Shown here: piece after piece, positions 22,347 through 33,190 of the stretch
Layout of the letters: each line of letters opens with the position of its first letter
Numbering within the stretch: position 1 is the stretch's first letter
Translations under genes and position numbers: made by a program
From: Hysterangium stoloniferum
Taxonomy: Eukaryota > Basidiomycota > Agaricomycetes > Hysterangiales > Hysterangiaceae
NCBI GenBank assembly: GCA_015178975.1
Contig: WHVD01000041.1
Coordinates: forward strand, 434,001-498,000
Direction of reading: 5' to 3'
Length of the DNA stretch: 64,000 bases
The notes under the pieces: model-generated
What the model saw: only the letters and a program-made list of their open reading frames with translations
Told to the model about the DNA's origin: nothing
The model's database searches: none

Positions 22347-23571
22347 TGTTAAGAGCAGAAACTGACGGATGTTGGCTGGCCGACAGGGACTGAACGGAAG
22401 GACTTGGCTTCAGCTTATGTGCTGTGCCCTCGCAAGTTACCATCGGGTGTCCTTAAATTTCGGGTGGGCGAAAACTAGTCCTGTCAAGTAAACCTCTCGG
22501 TAAACTACCAATCGGAAACCGAAGGATAAGTCGAGGGTTGGGCTGAGGGGTTGGAGACCAAGAGTCGGAGACTGAGAGAGTCGGGGACTGAGAGTCGGAG
22601 ACTGAGAGAGTCGGAGACTGAGAGAGTTGGAGACTGAGAGAGTTGGAGACTGAGAGAGTTGGAGACTGAGAGAGTTGGAGACTGAGAGAGTTGGAGATTA
22701 GAGGTTGAAGTCATAAATGTAGCTTGAATCGTAAATCGGATGGAGTTGGAATGTGGTGGTCGTGAATAGATAATGGAGTCAGAAATTAGAGGGGTATCTA
22801 AGTTGATCTAAGTTGATCTAAGTTGATATTCTAAGTTGATATTCTAAGTTGATATTCTAAGTTGATATTCTGATTGCCTAGTAACTACAACTACAGCAGG
22901 TTCATATACAAGTAACAGGCATCTAGAAAATACTAATGGGGAGAAGGGTATTAACAATAAGCTTGACTAGGAATGGGAAGTTTATGATTAGTTTGGAGGC
23001 CGATGATAACCGAGAGTGGAATTACGATAAAAGAAAATAGTTCAAGGACTACAAATATAGATAGACATATGTAAAACATAGGATTGAACAGATCAACATA
23101 ATGAAAGGGACGTATCAAAAGTTTAACCAGACAATACAACTATTTTGACGTGGGCGTAAATGGAGTTTGATCATCGCGAAAACATATGTCAGCTTCGGGG
23201 GCCGATGGTTTCTGAAGTGGTGACTTGAGAACGTTTAAGTGGCGATAACCTCGGGACTGATAGGGTTGCGACACGGTCATAACACGAGAAAAGGGAATAG
23301 TCCATGGGCCACAAGTATATATGGGCATATGTGAAACATAGAGTAAAACGGATCATCATAATGAAAGGGGATGTATCAAAGTATAACCAGATGGTACGAG
23401 TATATTTTGACAGGGGCGTAAATGAGGTTTGATCACTGTGAAGGTATACGTCAGTGTCGGTGTTCCAAAGGTTGCCAAAATAATGACTTGATCAATAACT
23501 TGGAACATCGATAGACAGTAGTATTCTCAGGGACCGTCAGATTGCGACATGGTTATGACACAGTCGTAACA
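22347..23571 (-). mobile_element. Solo LTR, family A, with an internal partial second LTR and minisatellites
   Basis: The whole 1225-bp block is flanked by the perfect target duplication CCCCA (22342-22346 and 23572-23576). It begins TGTTAAGAGCAG and reads as a family A LTR to 23284 (CATAACA), then repeats the last 290 bp of the LTR in diverged form to 23571 (CGTAACA). A 16-bp minisatellite GAGAGAGTTGGAGACT lies at about 22557-22695 and a short CTAAGTTGATATT repeat at 22799-22873. Confidence 0.85.
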
Positions 23572-23576
23572 CCCCA

Positions 23577-24900
23577 ACTTAGAGTTTTCTTTCCTTCTTC
23601 AGCTTAGATCTTAACAACAAGGCTGAGAGAGATGGGCAACATGGAGAACTATTTCAAACTTTGTATGTCCATTTTCAACTTGGATAGGAACTTGAAAAGT
23701 TTGTAACTGGAAGACCAGACCAAATAGTATGCATACACACAATAATAAACCTTTCACTAGAGATGTCTAACCCAGGTGTTCTATCTCTGTCAATGTTATC
23801 TCTCTCTCCACTTGCTTTTTACCATATAGACCTTCTAGTATCATCCATACATAGTCCTCTTTGCCAGGCTCAATGAAACCTTCAGGCTGTTCCATATACT
23901 GTATTTCATCCTCTGTTAGTCTGTTGTGTGTTCCAACTGAGAGTGGCAGCAATATGGAGTAAAATATGCCAGGATTCCAAGTGCATAGTAGGTAAGGCCT
24001 TATGATAATCCTTATCATATATTTGCTCAAAACCTTTGAATATACATCACACTTTCCAATGAACTGTCTCACCAGATTCATTTCATTTCATTTGAAAAAT
24101 GGGCTGTCCCTTTCTAATTTTACACCCCTGAGGAATTTCAGATTGAGGGATGAGTTTGTACACTCTCATAGCCTTGAGGGAGTCCAATTCCTCCTGAAAT
24201 CCAACCTGCTATCACAAGGCATTGCCTGATTGGAGGGCTTCTGCCCATGTCTGTGGTTTCTCATTACATGTTAATGGATCAACCCCAAGAGTATCAGAGA
24301 TAGCAGGTACAGTAAATTAATATCCATGTTTGGTAGGTCAGATGCAAACTGGATTGATGACAAATTTTGTTATAATTTATCAATATGAACAAACAGTGGA
24401 GAAGGTACTGTGGTGGCTTCATGTAATTCTGCATTTATTGGTGTGTAAATGTTCCTGCTTTTGCAGTCATAATTGCTTAATACTGTCTCTAGAGTCTTGG
24501 GTAGCACATTCAAGCTGTACATGTGAAATGGGATGTCCTGACATAGTATGGCTTGAACACCATGGGGAAGGAAGTTCATTTGGTAGTCTGTCAATAGGCA
24601 TGGGGAGAGGAGGTGGTTTGTGTTGTGGTAAGATCGGGGAAGGATCTGTAAGATGCCCAATAGGAGCCATAGGGTTTTCATCCAGGAAGAAAACCTCTGC
24701 ATGCAGTCTCCTGCTTGCTGATGAATCTGGCCTTTTCCTTTCACAACTCTGCTGATGCACATGCAAAATTTTAGTTCAGGAGGACACTCCTTGCATTCAG
24801 GGTCACCCTTGCTGGTGAGTCATGGTTTTCCATTCCCTGTAGATCCCTATGCAAATATTTCATCCAGGACAGAACCTCTGCATACAGCTTCCTCCTTACT
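23577..24900 (-). mobile_element. Copia retrotransposon fragment
   Basis: Minus-strand reverse-transcriptase relics at about 23790-24250, including DEIQYMEQPEGFIEPGKEDY and YVWMILEGLYGKKQ, match the reverse transcriptase of the Copia element at 1009-6228 (which has a closely similar EVQYMA and YVWMIVRGLYGMKQ segment). Upstream sequence to about 24780 matches the region between integrase and reverse transcriptase. It is heavily decayed, with no LTR recognised. Confidence 0.75.
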
Positions 24901-25121
24901 GGTGAATCTGCCCTATGTGAGCAAAACCTGAATCCTACATCACAAAAATCTCAACCCTAGATTCCCCAAAGCTGAACCTTATGTGAATGGAATATGAATC
25001 CTACGTGATACCGGCTAGAGTCATATAACTCTACAATGCCACCAGAGTGAGGGACCTTTCTGCCAAATACAATTACAGTATAGGAAGCCCTCATGACTTA
25101 ATGCACCTACATGTATATATA

Positions 25122-25160
25122 CAGTGACTCACAAAAATGTCCCAATGTTTTACACTTTTT
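25122..25160 (+). repeat. Possible Tc1/mariner terminal inverted repeat
   Basis: TA followed by CAGTGACTCACAAAAATGTC resembles the tips of fungal Tc1/mariner elements. No matching inverted end or transposase was found in the window, so only one end may survive. The rest of 24900-25593 holds nothing I recognise. Confidence 0.4.
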
Positions 25161-25598
25161 GATTGTTTGATGAATAGCTTGAGAGCAACAACAAATATAA
25201 ACAAAGTGTTGGTGTATCAAACATAGTGTTTGATCATGGCTATGTCTTCCGTGGAAAGATATGTTTGAAATTAAATTAAATTTTCAGCAGAAATTGAAGG
25301 AAGCCATATCATCCAACAGACTCAGGATCTCCAAACAAGGCTTAGAAAGGGGAGGAACCACCAGAGTCAATACAGAGTAAAGATGTTGCTCAAATAGACC
25401 TTTGATCAATGACAAATTGAGTTGGGATGGCCTTTGTTGAAGAATGATACAGATATGACTAACACATCAAGACTTGTAAATTTTGGAACTCCAGAGAACT
25501 CCTTGACACTTGTTTAAAATCTGGGTCACAATAAAAAAATGTGATGAAAGCATCCTGACACGTGATGGCTTTTGAGCAAGTAGCAAAGCTTCACCATC

Positions 25599-26322
25599 TG
25601 TTATGACCGTGTTGCAACCCTATCGGTCCCGAGGTTATCACCACTTATCAACGTTTCAAGTCACCATCTCGGAAAACATCGGCCCCCGAAGCTGATGTAT
25701 GTTTTTGCGAAGATCAAACTCCGTTTACGCCCATGTCAAAATAACTCGTATTGTCTGGTCAAACTTTTGATACGTCCCCTTTATTATGTTGATCCGTTCA
25801 ACCTTATGTTTCACATATGTCTATCTATATTTGTAGTCCTTGAACTATTTCCTTTTATCATAATCCCACTCTCGGTTATCATCGGCCTCCGAACTAATCA
25901 TAAACTTCCTGTTCCTAGTCAAGCTTATTGTTAATGCCGTTTTCTGCCCTTCTCCCCATTAGTACTTTCTAGATGCCTGTTACTTGTATATGAACCCGCT
26001 GTAGTTGTAGTTACTAGGCAATCAGAATATCGACTCAGAATACCCTCATACATCTGTAATAGTCTTATACTAAGAATCCCCCCATCCACCTTTGTGTGCG
26101 CTCACCCACTCCCGGCCCCGACCCCTTGGCCCGACGCTCGACTTGTCCTTCGGTTCCAATCGGTATCTCGCCGAAAGGAGCTCTTTAGGGTTAGTCTTTG
26201 CCCGCCCGGAATCTAAGGACACCCTACAGATATTTGCGAGGGCGCAGCACATAAGCTGAAACCAAGTCCTTCCGATCGGTCCCTGTCGGCCACCGACATT
26301 AGTCAGTTTTCAGTTCTTAACA
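25599..26322 (+). repeat. 5' LTR of Gypsy family A element
   Basis: TGTTATGACCGTG to CAGTTCTTAACA. It contains a TATA-like TATATGAACCC at 25987 and the predicted RNA start and self-priming sequence at 26020-26030. Confidence 0.95.
25987..26030 (+). promoter_or_regulatory. Predicted LTR promoter: TATA box and start region
   Basis: TATATG at 25987-25992 lies 33 nt before AATCAGAATAT (26020-26030). That 11-mer is the exact complement of the putative primer site after the LTR, which in self-priming elements marks the 5' end of the RNA. Both motifs are kept in the solo LTR copies. Confidence 0.6.
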
Positions 26323-26324
26323 GT

Positions 26325-26335
26325 ATATTCTGATT
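26325..26335 (+). promoter_or_regulatory. Putative self-priming primer binding site
   Basis: Two bases after the 5' LTR the sequence ATATTCTGATT is the perfect 11-nt complement of AATCAGAATAT at 26020-26030 in the LTR. No match to a tRNA 3' end is evident. Tf1/sushi-type elements prime with the first 11 nt of their own RNA, and the length and place agree with that mechanism. Confidence 0.6.
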
Positions 26336-26360
26336 TCACACTCGCATTTTCCATTTAATC

Positions 26361-27659
26361 ATGCCCCCGAGAAGAAATGCCAAGCCAAGCGGTGAAGCAG
26401 AATCTTCCACTCTCAAGTCTCCTTTCATGTATACAGCCCGAGCTACTCAGAGAACCCCGCTACCAGAAACCTCCGAAGAATCTCGCTTTGTGGAGATTAC
26501 CGGCGATGCTGAAGAAGTAACTGAAGCAACTGATCCCGAAGCAACTGAAGAGATTAACAATCAACCAGTCTCGGAACACGAACCCGAGGATGGCGACCAA
26601 CCTCAGGCTAGTGGCTCCAAGAAGTCCACAAAAAAGAAACCGGCTCTCGACCCTGAAGAGACATGGGAATTGTTTTCAGGTACTCTAGGATCCCTTAATG
26701 AATTCCTTAAAAGCAATATCAAGGAAAAGGAACCTGGGCAAACCCGAGTCAACAAACCCGAGCCATTCACTGGCTCAAACCCAAAGAAATTGCCGACATT
26801 TCTTATGCAATGTCGATTCAACTTTCGGGACCACCCGGCTGCATTCGCAACGGATGACCGAAAGGTAAACTTCGCACTCTCATACCTTAAGGATTCCGCA
26901 GCAGCCTGGTTTGAACCCGCATTCTCTGGCCTCACCTCCGAAGACCCCAATTGGCTTCACGATTGGGATGCCTTTGTTGAGGAACTCGAAACCAACTTCG
27001 GTCCCTACGACCAGACCAGTAATGCTGAAACTGCGCTTTCTAATCTCAAAATGAAAGACACTCAGCGCATCACCGATTACATCGTCCAGTTCAACAACCT
27101 CACCGCGCGTTGTGACTGGGGCGATTCGGCCCTCCGTTACCAGTTTTACTCCAGCCTTCCGTCTCGCCTCAAAGATGAAGTTTCCAAAGGAGAGACTGGC
27201 AAGCCAAAGACCCTCCCTCTCATGCGTCTGAAAGCCCAAAATGCAGACGCCCGATACTGGGAACGATGTTCGGAAATTAGTCGTGAGAACCCTTCGGATA
27301 AGAAATCGTCGGACAATAAGAACGCCAACAAGTCTGGTAATCAAAACACCAACAACAGTGGCAATTCGACCTCCGATAAGAAGTCCGAAAACAAAGGGGC
27401 TAACGACAAAAAAGGCAAGGGAAAACAGTCGAATAAGTCTCAAGACAAAGACAAACCCGACTTAACCGGCAAACTCGGCTCCGATGGCAAGCTCCTACCA
27501 CAGGAAAAGCAACGCCAAATGGACAACAACCTTTGTTTGTTGTGCGCAGATCCCGGACACCGAGTCGCTGCATGCTCAAAAGCCACAAAAGCCCGATCGG
27601 CCAATATGGCCACGACCTCACCACCGGCCAAGCCGGCTGCCGAGTCAAAAAAAGATTAA
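26361..27659 (+). CDS. gag: Gag of Gypsy family A element
   Basis: 432 codons starting MPPRRNAKPSGEAESS, in one open frame. An acidic, disordered N-terminus (about residues 1-115) precedes a Gypsy-type capsid region (about 130-320) with AAWFEPAF and DWDAFVEELETNFGPYDQTS. A low-complexity K/N/S-rich linker follows, then a CCHC zinc knuckle CLLCADPGHRVAAC near residue 395. Gag packages the element RNA into cytoplasmic particles. The pol region follows in another frame overlapping its end, as is usual in Gypsy elements. Confidence 0.85.
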   Translation: MPPRRNAKPSGEAESSTLKSPFMYTARATQRTPLPETSEESRFVEITGDAEEVTEATDPEATEEINNQPVSEHEPEDGDQPQASGSKKSTKKKPALDPEETWELFSGTLGSLNEFLKSNIKEKEPGQTRVNKPEPFTGSNPKKLPTFLMQCRFNFRDHPAAFATDDRKVNFALSYLKDSAAAWFEPAFSGLTSEDPNWLHDWDAFVEELETNFGPYDQTSNAETALSNLKMKDTQRITDYIVQFNNLTARCDWGDSALRYQFYSSLPSRLKDEVSKGETGKPKTLPLMRLKAQNADARYWERCSEISRENPSDKKSSDNKNANKSGNQNTNNSGNSTSDKKSENKGANDKKGKGKQSNKSQDKDKPDLTGKLGSDGKLLPQEKQRQMDNNLCLLCADPGHRVAACSKATKARSANMATTSPPAKPAAESKKD

Positions 27660-30600
27660 GCAACTCTCTAGATTCCATGCGGTTGGAGAGTTGCATTGAA
27701 TCTCCTCACACACTGGAAAATTGTCACCTTAACGCATCCACCTTGTATGATCCTAATTCTTTGTTCATAAATCTTACTTCGGAACCTCTCGGGAATCTCA
27801 CTTTTCGAGCCCTCATAGATTCAGGTTCAACCCATTGTTTTATAGATACAAGTTTTTCCCAAAAAAATCAGTTAAAAACCTATGCAATAGACCCGATTCC
27901 GCTCCGACTCTTTGATGGTACCTCAAACTCCATAATCTCGCAAGCCTGTGAACTCCGACTTCGGTTCCCATGTGGAACCTTTCAGACAGTTACGTTTTTT
28001 GTAACACAGTTGGACCCGAGTTGCTCCGTGGTTCTAGGTCATAACTGGCTCACCCGCTACAATCCGTTGATTGATTGGGTATTGGGCAGTATCCATTTCC
28101 GAAACCCGTCGGTGCCCGATACGACTGGTCCATTTCTGCCTGTTTCGGCAAACATGGCCTCTACAGCACCTCCAGCCCCCGTGGCAAATCTGAGCTCTCC
28201 ACCGCCCATCTCTCTAATAAATGCCGCAGCTTTTATGAGAGCCATCAAGTTGGACGGCTCCCAAGCATTTACAGTCAATCTTAAAATTGACGAAGTCACC
28301 GGTCGCTTTGCATCCCCAGTGGCTGAACCGATCGCAGATTTGGAAGGTGTTCCCAAAAAATACCATGAATTTGCAGATGTCTTCAGTAAACAAAAAGCAG
28401 ATCGACTCGCCCCTCACAGGCCTTACGATTTGAAAATTGATATTGAAGATGGTTCACATCCGCCCCTAGGCCCAGTTTATCCTCTCTCGCAGTCCGAATT
28501 ATCGGCTATCCAAGATTTCTTGGACAAACATTTGGCTATAGGTTTTATCCGACCCTCAAAGTCTCCTTATGGAGCCCCTGTCCTATTCGTTTGGAAAAAA
28601 AGACGGTTCCCTTCGACTTTGCGTTGACTTTCGAGGACTAAATGCGATCACTTGAAAAGACAAGTACCCATTACCACTATTCTCTGATTTACTTGATGCC
28701 CCTCGGAAGGCCTGAATCTATACAAAGATAGATCTCAAGCATGCCTATCATTTGGTTCGGATCACTGAAGGCGACGAATGGAAAACGGCTTTTTGCACTC
28801 ACTATGGCTCTTTTGAATGGTTAGTAATGCCTTTCGGCCTCACCAACGCTCCGTCGGTCTTTCAACGTTTTATCAACAATGTTTTTTTCGACCTCCTCGA
28901 CGTTTTTGTCATTGTGTACTTAGACGACATCCTCATATTCTCCAAAGACCCTACACTTCATGACGAACACGTTCGTGAAGTTCTCCGAAGACTCCAAAAG
29001 CATGGTCTCTTTGTGAATGGTAAAAAATGTTCTTTTGATGTCGACACAGTTGAATATTTAGGTTTTATGATGGACCTGACGGTCTCTGCATGGACAACTC
29101 TAAAATTCAAGTCATTCAAGATTGGCTGGAACCCCGAAAGGTTAAGGATATTCAATCCTTTTTAGGCTTTGCCAATTTTTATCGTCATTTCATTCACAAC
29201 TACTCAAAAATTACCGTTCCGCTCACTCGTCTTACTCGCAAAGACGCCCTGTGGATTTTCTCCGAAGAATGCCGATCGGCATTCCAGGAGTTGAAAAGTG
29301 CGTTTACATCTGCCCCTATTTTGTCGCATTGGAAGCCCAACGTTCACGATAAGGAACTACTCGCAATATTTGAAGCTTTCAAGACATGGCGACATTATTT
29401 GGAAGGCTCGGCCCACCCGGTAGATGTCATTACAGACCACAAAAATTTAGTTTACTTTTCAACCACAAAACTTCTCACCCATCAACAAGCTCGATGGTCC
29501 GAATATCTCTCTGCTTTCAACATGGTAATTCGTTTCCGTCCCGGCCGCCTTGGTGGAAAACCCGACGCTATGACTAGACGATGGGACATCTATCCTAAAG
29601 AGGGGAGTAGCGACTATGCCACAGTTAATCCGCATAATTTCAAGCCTATGTTTTCATCGGAACAACTGTCTGCGTCTATCCGAGCCACTTACCTCATTCA
29701 TCCAGTCTTGCAAAGTGTTATCCTTATGGATACCGAAAAATTACATCAAGACATTCTATTGGCAATCCCATTAGACCCAGTCACCAAAGCACACCTCGAT
29801 AACCCGTCCGATCCCGATCAACCCCGATGGTCATTAGACTCACAAGGTTTCATTAGACTTGACAATCGCATTTATGTACCGGACTCCGACACCCTTCGGC
29901 TGCGAATCCTACAACATAAGCACAACCACCCAATCTCGGGACATTTTAGCCTCAATAAGACCCTCTCACTCATTAGAAGAGAATATACATGGCCCGGCAT
30001 CCGAGATTTCGTTAAGCACTATTGTAAATCTTGTACTACATGTTTACGCTCTAAATCACAGCGACACAAACCATATGGCCTACTCAAACAATTACCAATA
30101 CCGGAAAAACCTTGGAACTCGATTTCTATGGATTTCATCGAGCACCTACCGGTATCCGAAGGTCACACAGCAATCCTAGTTGTTGTGGATCGGCTTACCA
30201 AACAAAGTATTTTCATTCCAACATATGACACAATAACATCTGTACAGTTAGCTGAACTATTCGTCACCCATGTATTTTCCAAGCATGGCGTTCCATCGCA
30301 TGTCACATCCGATCGCGGATCCGAGTTTGTCTCTCACTTCTTTAGGTCACTCGGGAAAGCACTAGATATGAAGCTACACTTCACTTCTGGCTATCACCCG
30401 GAAGGCGATGGCCAAACCGAACGCATGAATCAAACCTTGGAACAATACATCCGTGTCTATTGCAACTATCAACAAGATAATTGGAAATCACTACTACCGC
30501 TAGCCGAATTCGCATGTAACAACGCACCAAATGCCACTACTGGCATTTTGCCCTTCTTCACAAATAAAGGCTACAACCCCAACATCGCAATCCACCCGGA

Positions 30601-31210
30601 ACGCGATCTCGCATCCGCCCGTGCTCAAGACTTTGTTATAAACCTTGACGAGCTACATCAAGAACTTCGTAAAACTATCACAATGGCTCAAGAACGATAC
30701 CAATGGTCTGCAGATAAGAACTGACTTCCGCCTCCTGACTTTAAGATCGGAGACCGAGTATTGGTTAAAGCTGAGTTTTTCCGAACTACTAGACCCTCTA
30801 AGAAGCTCTCTGAAAAATATTTAGGTCCTTTTGAAGTCATAGCACAAGCCGGCACACTTTCATGGACGCTTCGGCTCCCCGACAACATGCATGCAGTGCA
30901 CCCGGTATTTCATGTATCTATGTTAGAACCTTGTGTCCCTAACAGTATACCGGATCACATACAACCACCACCTCCACCCGTGATTATTGATGGGGAACCA
31001 GAATTCGAGATATCAGAGATCCTAGACTCAAAAATTGACAATTGCCGACGCTCATGCAAATTACTTTATTTGGTCAAATGGGCTGGCTATGAAGGTACAG
31101 ATGAAGAAACTTCATGGATCCTAGCTACCGAGCTCGGTAATGCCTCAGAAATCGTTTTAGGGTTTCACCAAGCTTATCCGAACAAACCCAGTCCTCTCAA
31201 TTCTTTATAA

Positions 31211-31485
31211 GCCTATCATGCGGTATCTGACCTTTTCCTGACTATGCCTTATGTTTTCACTCTATGATTTGTTTGTTTTAAAGAAAAACCGATATATTTC
31301 TACTATCTAAGTTTCTTCCTCTACAACTTCTCCCTCCTCTCTGGCCTCCGAACCCTCCCCTGCACCGACAGCCACCGATACCGCACCACCGACCTTTTCC
31401 GACACCCCAATCTCATGCCCAATTCCATCGCAACTCGAGACTTCCATTGCTCAAGCTGACCTCCAAGAGACTCGATAACACTGGT
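31211..31485. other. Spacer between pol and the antisense gene, Gypsy family A
   Basis: The 3' ends of pol (+) and of the antisense gene (-) converge here, so it would hold the terminators of both. No feature is recognisable. Confidence 0.4.
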
Positions 31486-32287
31486 CTACTTCTTCAGCCC
31501 GATGCCCAAAAGTCGCAACTGCTCGGTCATGAGCCCTTGATGTCGCAGAGTCTCATTTCGGAACCGAGTCGTCTCCGAGAAGTATGTCCGCATAAGGCGG
31601 TTTTGCTCTTCTAGAGCATCGGCCTGTCGCTCCTGGAATGATCCATCGGCCCCCGGGAAGACACACCCAAGCTTCTGATCGGCGCACTCTTGGCAAGTGT
31701 GGCCCGGACCATTGGCCCAGGGATGGCAGGTTTGACCCCGTTTCGTGCACCAATTGCACTTAGGGTCATTTTCGGGCCCCGCCTTGGGGACCTGCTTTTG
31801 TTTCTATAGGAAAATTATTTAGAAAGGTTTTTTATTTAGGAAACCGAACCCACCTTGGGGCTCGACGGCCCCGGTGCATCCTCCTCATCCTCCTCTCCCT
31901 CTTCGTCATCGGACTCCGAAGGCATCACAGCCTTGCGCTAACAAATATTGTCAGTAAGGTTTGCAAAAGATACCGGAGCCGACTTACCTTTCCCTCCTGC
32001 TTCTTTTTCGTCGCCTCCTCCCACGCCCGATCGGCCTCCTGCTGCTTGTTCTTTGCAAGTACTGCTTCCCACTGCTTGCGCACAGCCTCTTCCACCGCCT
32101 GTTTCTTCTCCTCGGCCTCGATGGCCGCCAACTCCTCCTTCTCCTTCTGCTCCTCCTCTTCACGCGCCTTTCTCTTCTGCTCGAGTATACGCTGACGCTC
32201 CTGCGCGTTCGCCGTACCACTCGGGACCGACATGGGCGTGACTGTTAACCTAACCGGGAAGGGTTTCGACCCCGAGCCTATGGTCAT
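31486..32287 (-). CDS. Antisense accessory gene in the Gypsy element: coiled-coil protein with Zn2Cys6-type cluster
   Basis: Minus strand, between the chromodomain end and the 3' LTR. Three exons (32287-31988, 31937-31854, 31803-31486) are separated by two 50-nt introns (GTAAGT...TTAG and GTGGGT...ATAG), both phase 0, giving 233 codons without an internal stop. Start is at MTIGSGSKPFPV; a second Met (MSVPSGTANAQ) lies 18 codons later. Residues about 25-95 are a K/E/A-rich coiled coil (ERQRILEQKRKAREEEEQKE), exon 2 is strongly acidic (SESDDEEGEEDEEDA), and exon 3 holds CNWCTKRGQTC plus CQECADQKLGC. The spacing C-x2-C-x6-C-x10-C-x2-C-x6-C fits the fungal Zn(II)2Cys6 DNA-binding pattern. A further helical segment ends the protein. 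It appears whole while pol beside it is broken. Function unknown; DNA or chromatin binding is an inference. Confidence 0.7.
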
Positions 32288-32447
32288 GGTGGTTAAGGGA
32301 AGAGAAGTAGAATTTCAAGCGCCAGGACCCCTCAAATTTTTATATGTGAAATTTTGCCGAGTCACATGATGTTTTGACACACCCAGCCGTACCCGACAAG
32401 TTTTTACGTACAGGATCTAGATTTTCGGCCTTCTTGGGATTTCGGCC

Positions 32448-32461
32448 AAAAGGGGAGATAC
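32448..32461 (+). promoter_or_regulatory. Polypurine tract of Gypsy family A
   Basis: AAAAGGGGAGATAC directly precedes the 3' LTR, the usual site of the plus-strand primer. Confidence 0.65.
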
Positions 32462-33185
32462 TGTTATGACCGTGTCGCAACCCTATCGGTCCCGAGGTTA
32501 TTGCCACTTATCAATGTTTCAAGTCACCATCTCGGAAACCATCGGCCCCCGAAGCTGACGTATGTTTTCGTGAAGATCAAACTCTGTTTACACCCACATC
32601 AAAATAACTCGTATTGTCTGGTCAAACTTTTGATACGTCCCCTTTATTATGTTGATCCGTTCAACCTTATGTTTCACATATGTCTATCTATATTTGTAGT
32701 CCTTGAACTATTTCCTTTTATCATAATCCCACTCTCGGTTATCATCGGCCTCCGAACTAATCATAAACTTCCCGTTCCTAGTCAAGCTTATTGTTAATGC
32801 CGTTTTCCGCCCTTCTCCCCATTAGTACTTTCTAGATGCCTGTTACTTGTATATGAACCCGCTGTAGTTGTAGTTACTAGGCAATCAGAATATCGACTCA
32901 GAATACCCTCATACGTCTGTAATAGTCTCATACTAAGAATCCCCCCATCCGCCTTCGCGTGCGCTCACCCACTCCCGGCCCCGACCCCTTGGCCCAACGC
33001 TTGACTTGTCCTTCGGTTCCGATCGGTATCTCGCCGAAAGGAGCTCTTTAGGGTTAGTCTTTGCCCGCCCGAAATCTAAGGACACCCTACGGATATTTGC
33101 GAGGGCGCAGCACATAAGCTGAAGCCAAGTCCTTCCGATTGGTCCCTGTCGGCCACCGACATTAGTCAGTTTTCAGTTCTTAACA
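32462..33185 (+). repeat. 3' LTR of Gypsy family A element
   Basis: Same length as the 5' LTR, followed by the CCATC target duplication. Confidence 0.95.
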
Positions 33186-33190
33186 CCATC

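Larger units (their letters stand above)
25599..33185 (+). mobile_element. Full-length chromodomain Gypsy retrotransposon (family A), fossil
   Basis: Two 724-bp LTRs (25599-26322 and 32462-33185) and a perfect target duplication CCATC (25594-25598 and 33186-33190) delimit the element. Parts in order: gag 26361-27659; protease with LIDSGSTHCFID near 27810; reverse transcriptase about 28350-29070 with [10 protein letters not shown]; RNase H about 29340-29600; integrase about 29900-30620, including a zinc-binding H-H-C-C region and CKSCTTCLRSKSQRHKPYG; chromodomain about 31020-31190 with LVKWAGYEG. Reverse transcriptase before integrase and the C-terminal chromodomain place it in the chromoviruses. 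The pol region is broken, about three or four times. The LTRs differ at about 26 of 724 positions (3.6 %), nearly all transitions, many at CpG. An antisense gene fills 31486-32287. Confidence 0.95.

Noticed and set aside
22505-22714. Repetitive Leu/Ser-rich frame
   Set aside because: Translation of the 16-bp minisatellite within the solo LTR.
26603-27696. Minus-strand frames of up to 187 codons opposite gag
   Set aside because: Shadow frames of the gag gene; no domain and no introns, unlike the antisense gene at 31486-32287.
31948-32248. Plus-strand Pro/Leu-rich frames opposite the antisense gene
   Set aside because: They are the complement of a K/E-rich coiled coil, giving low-complexity Leu and Ser/Pro runs.
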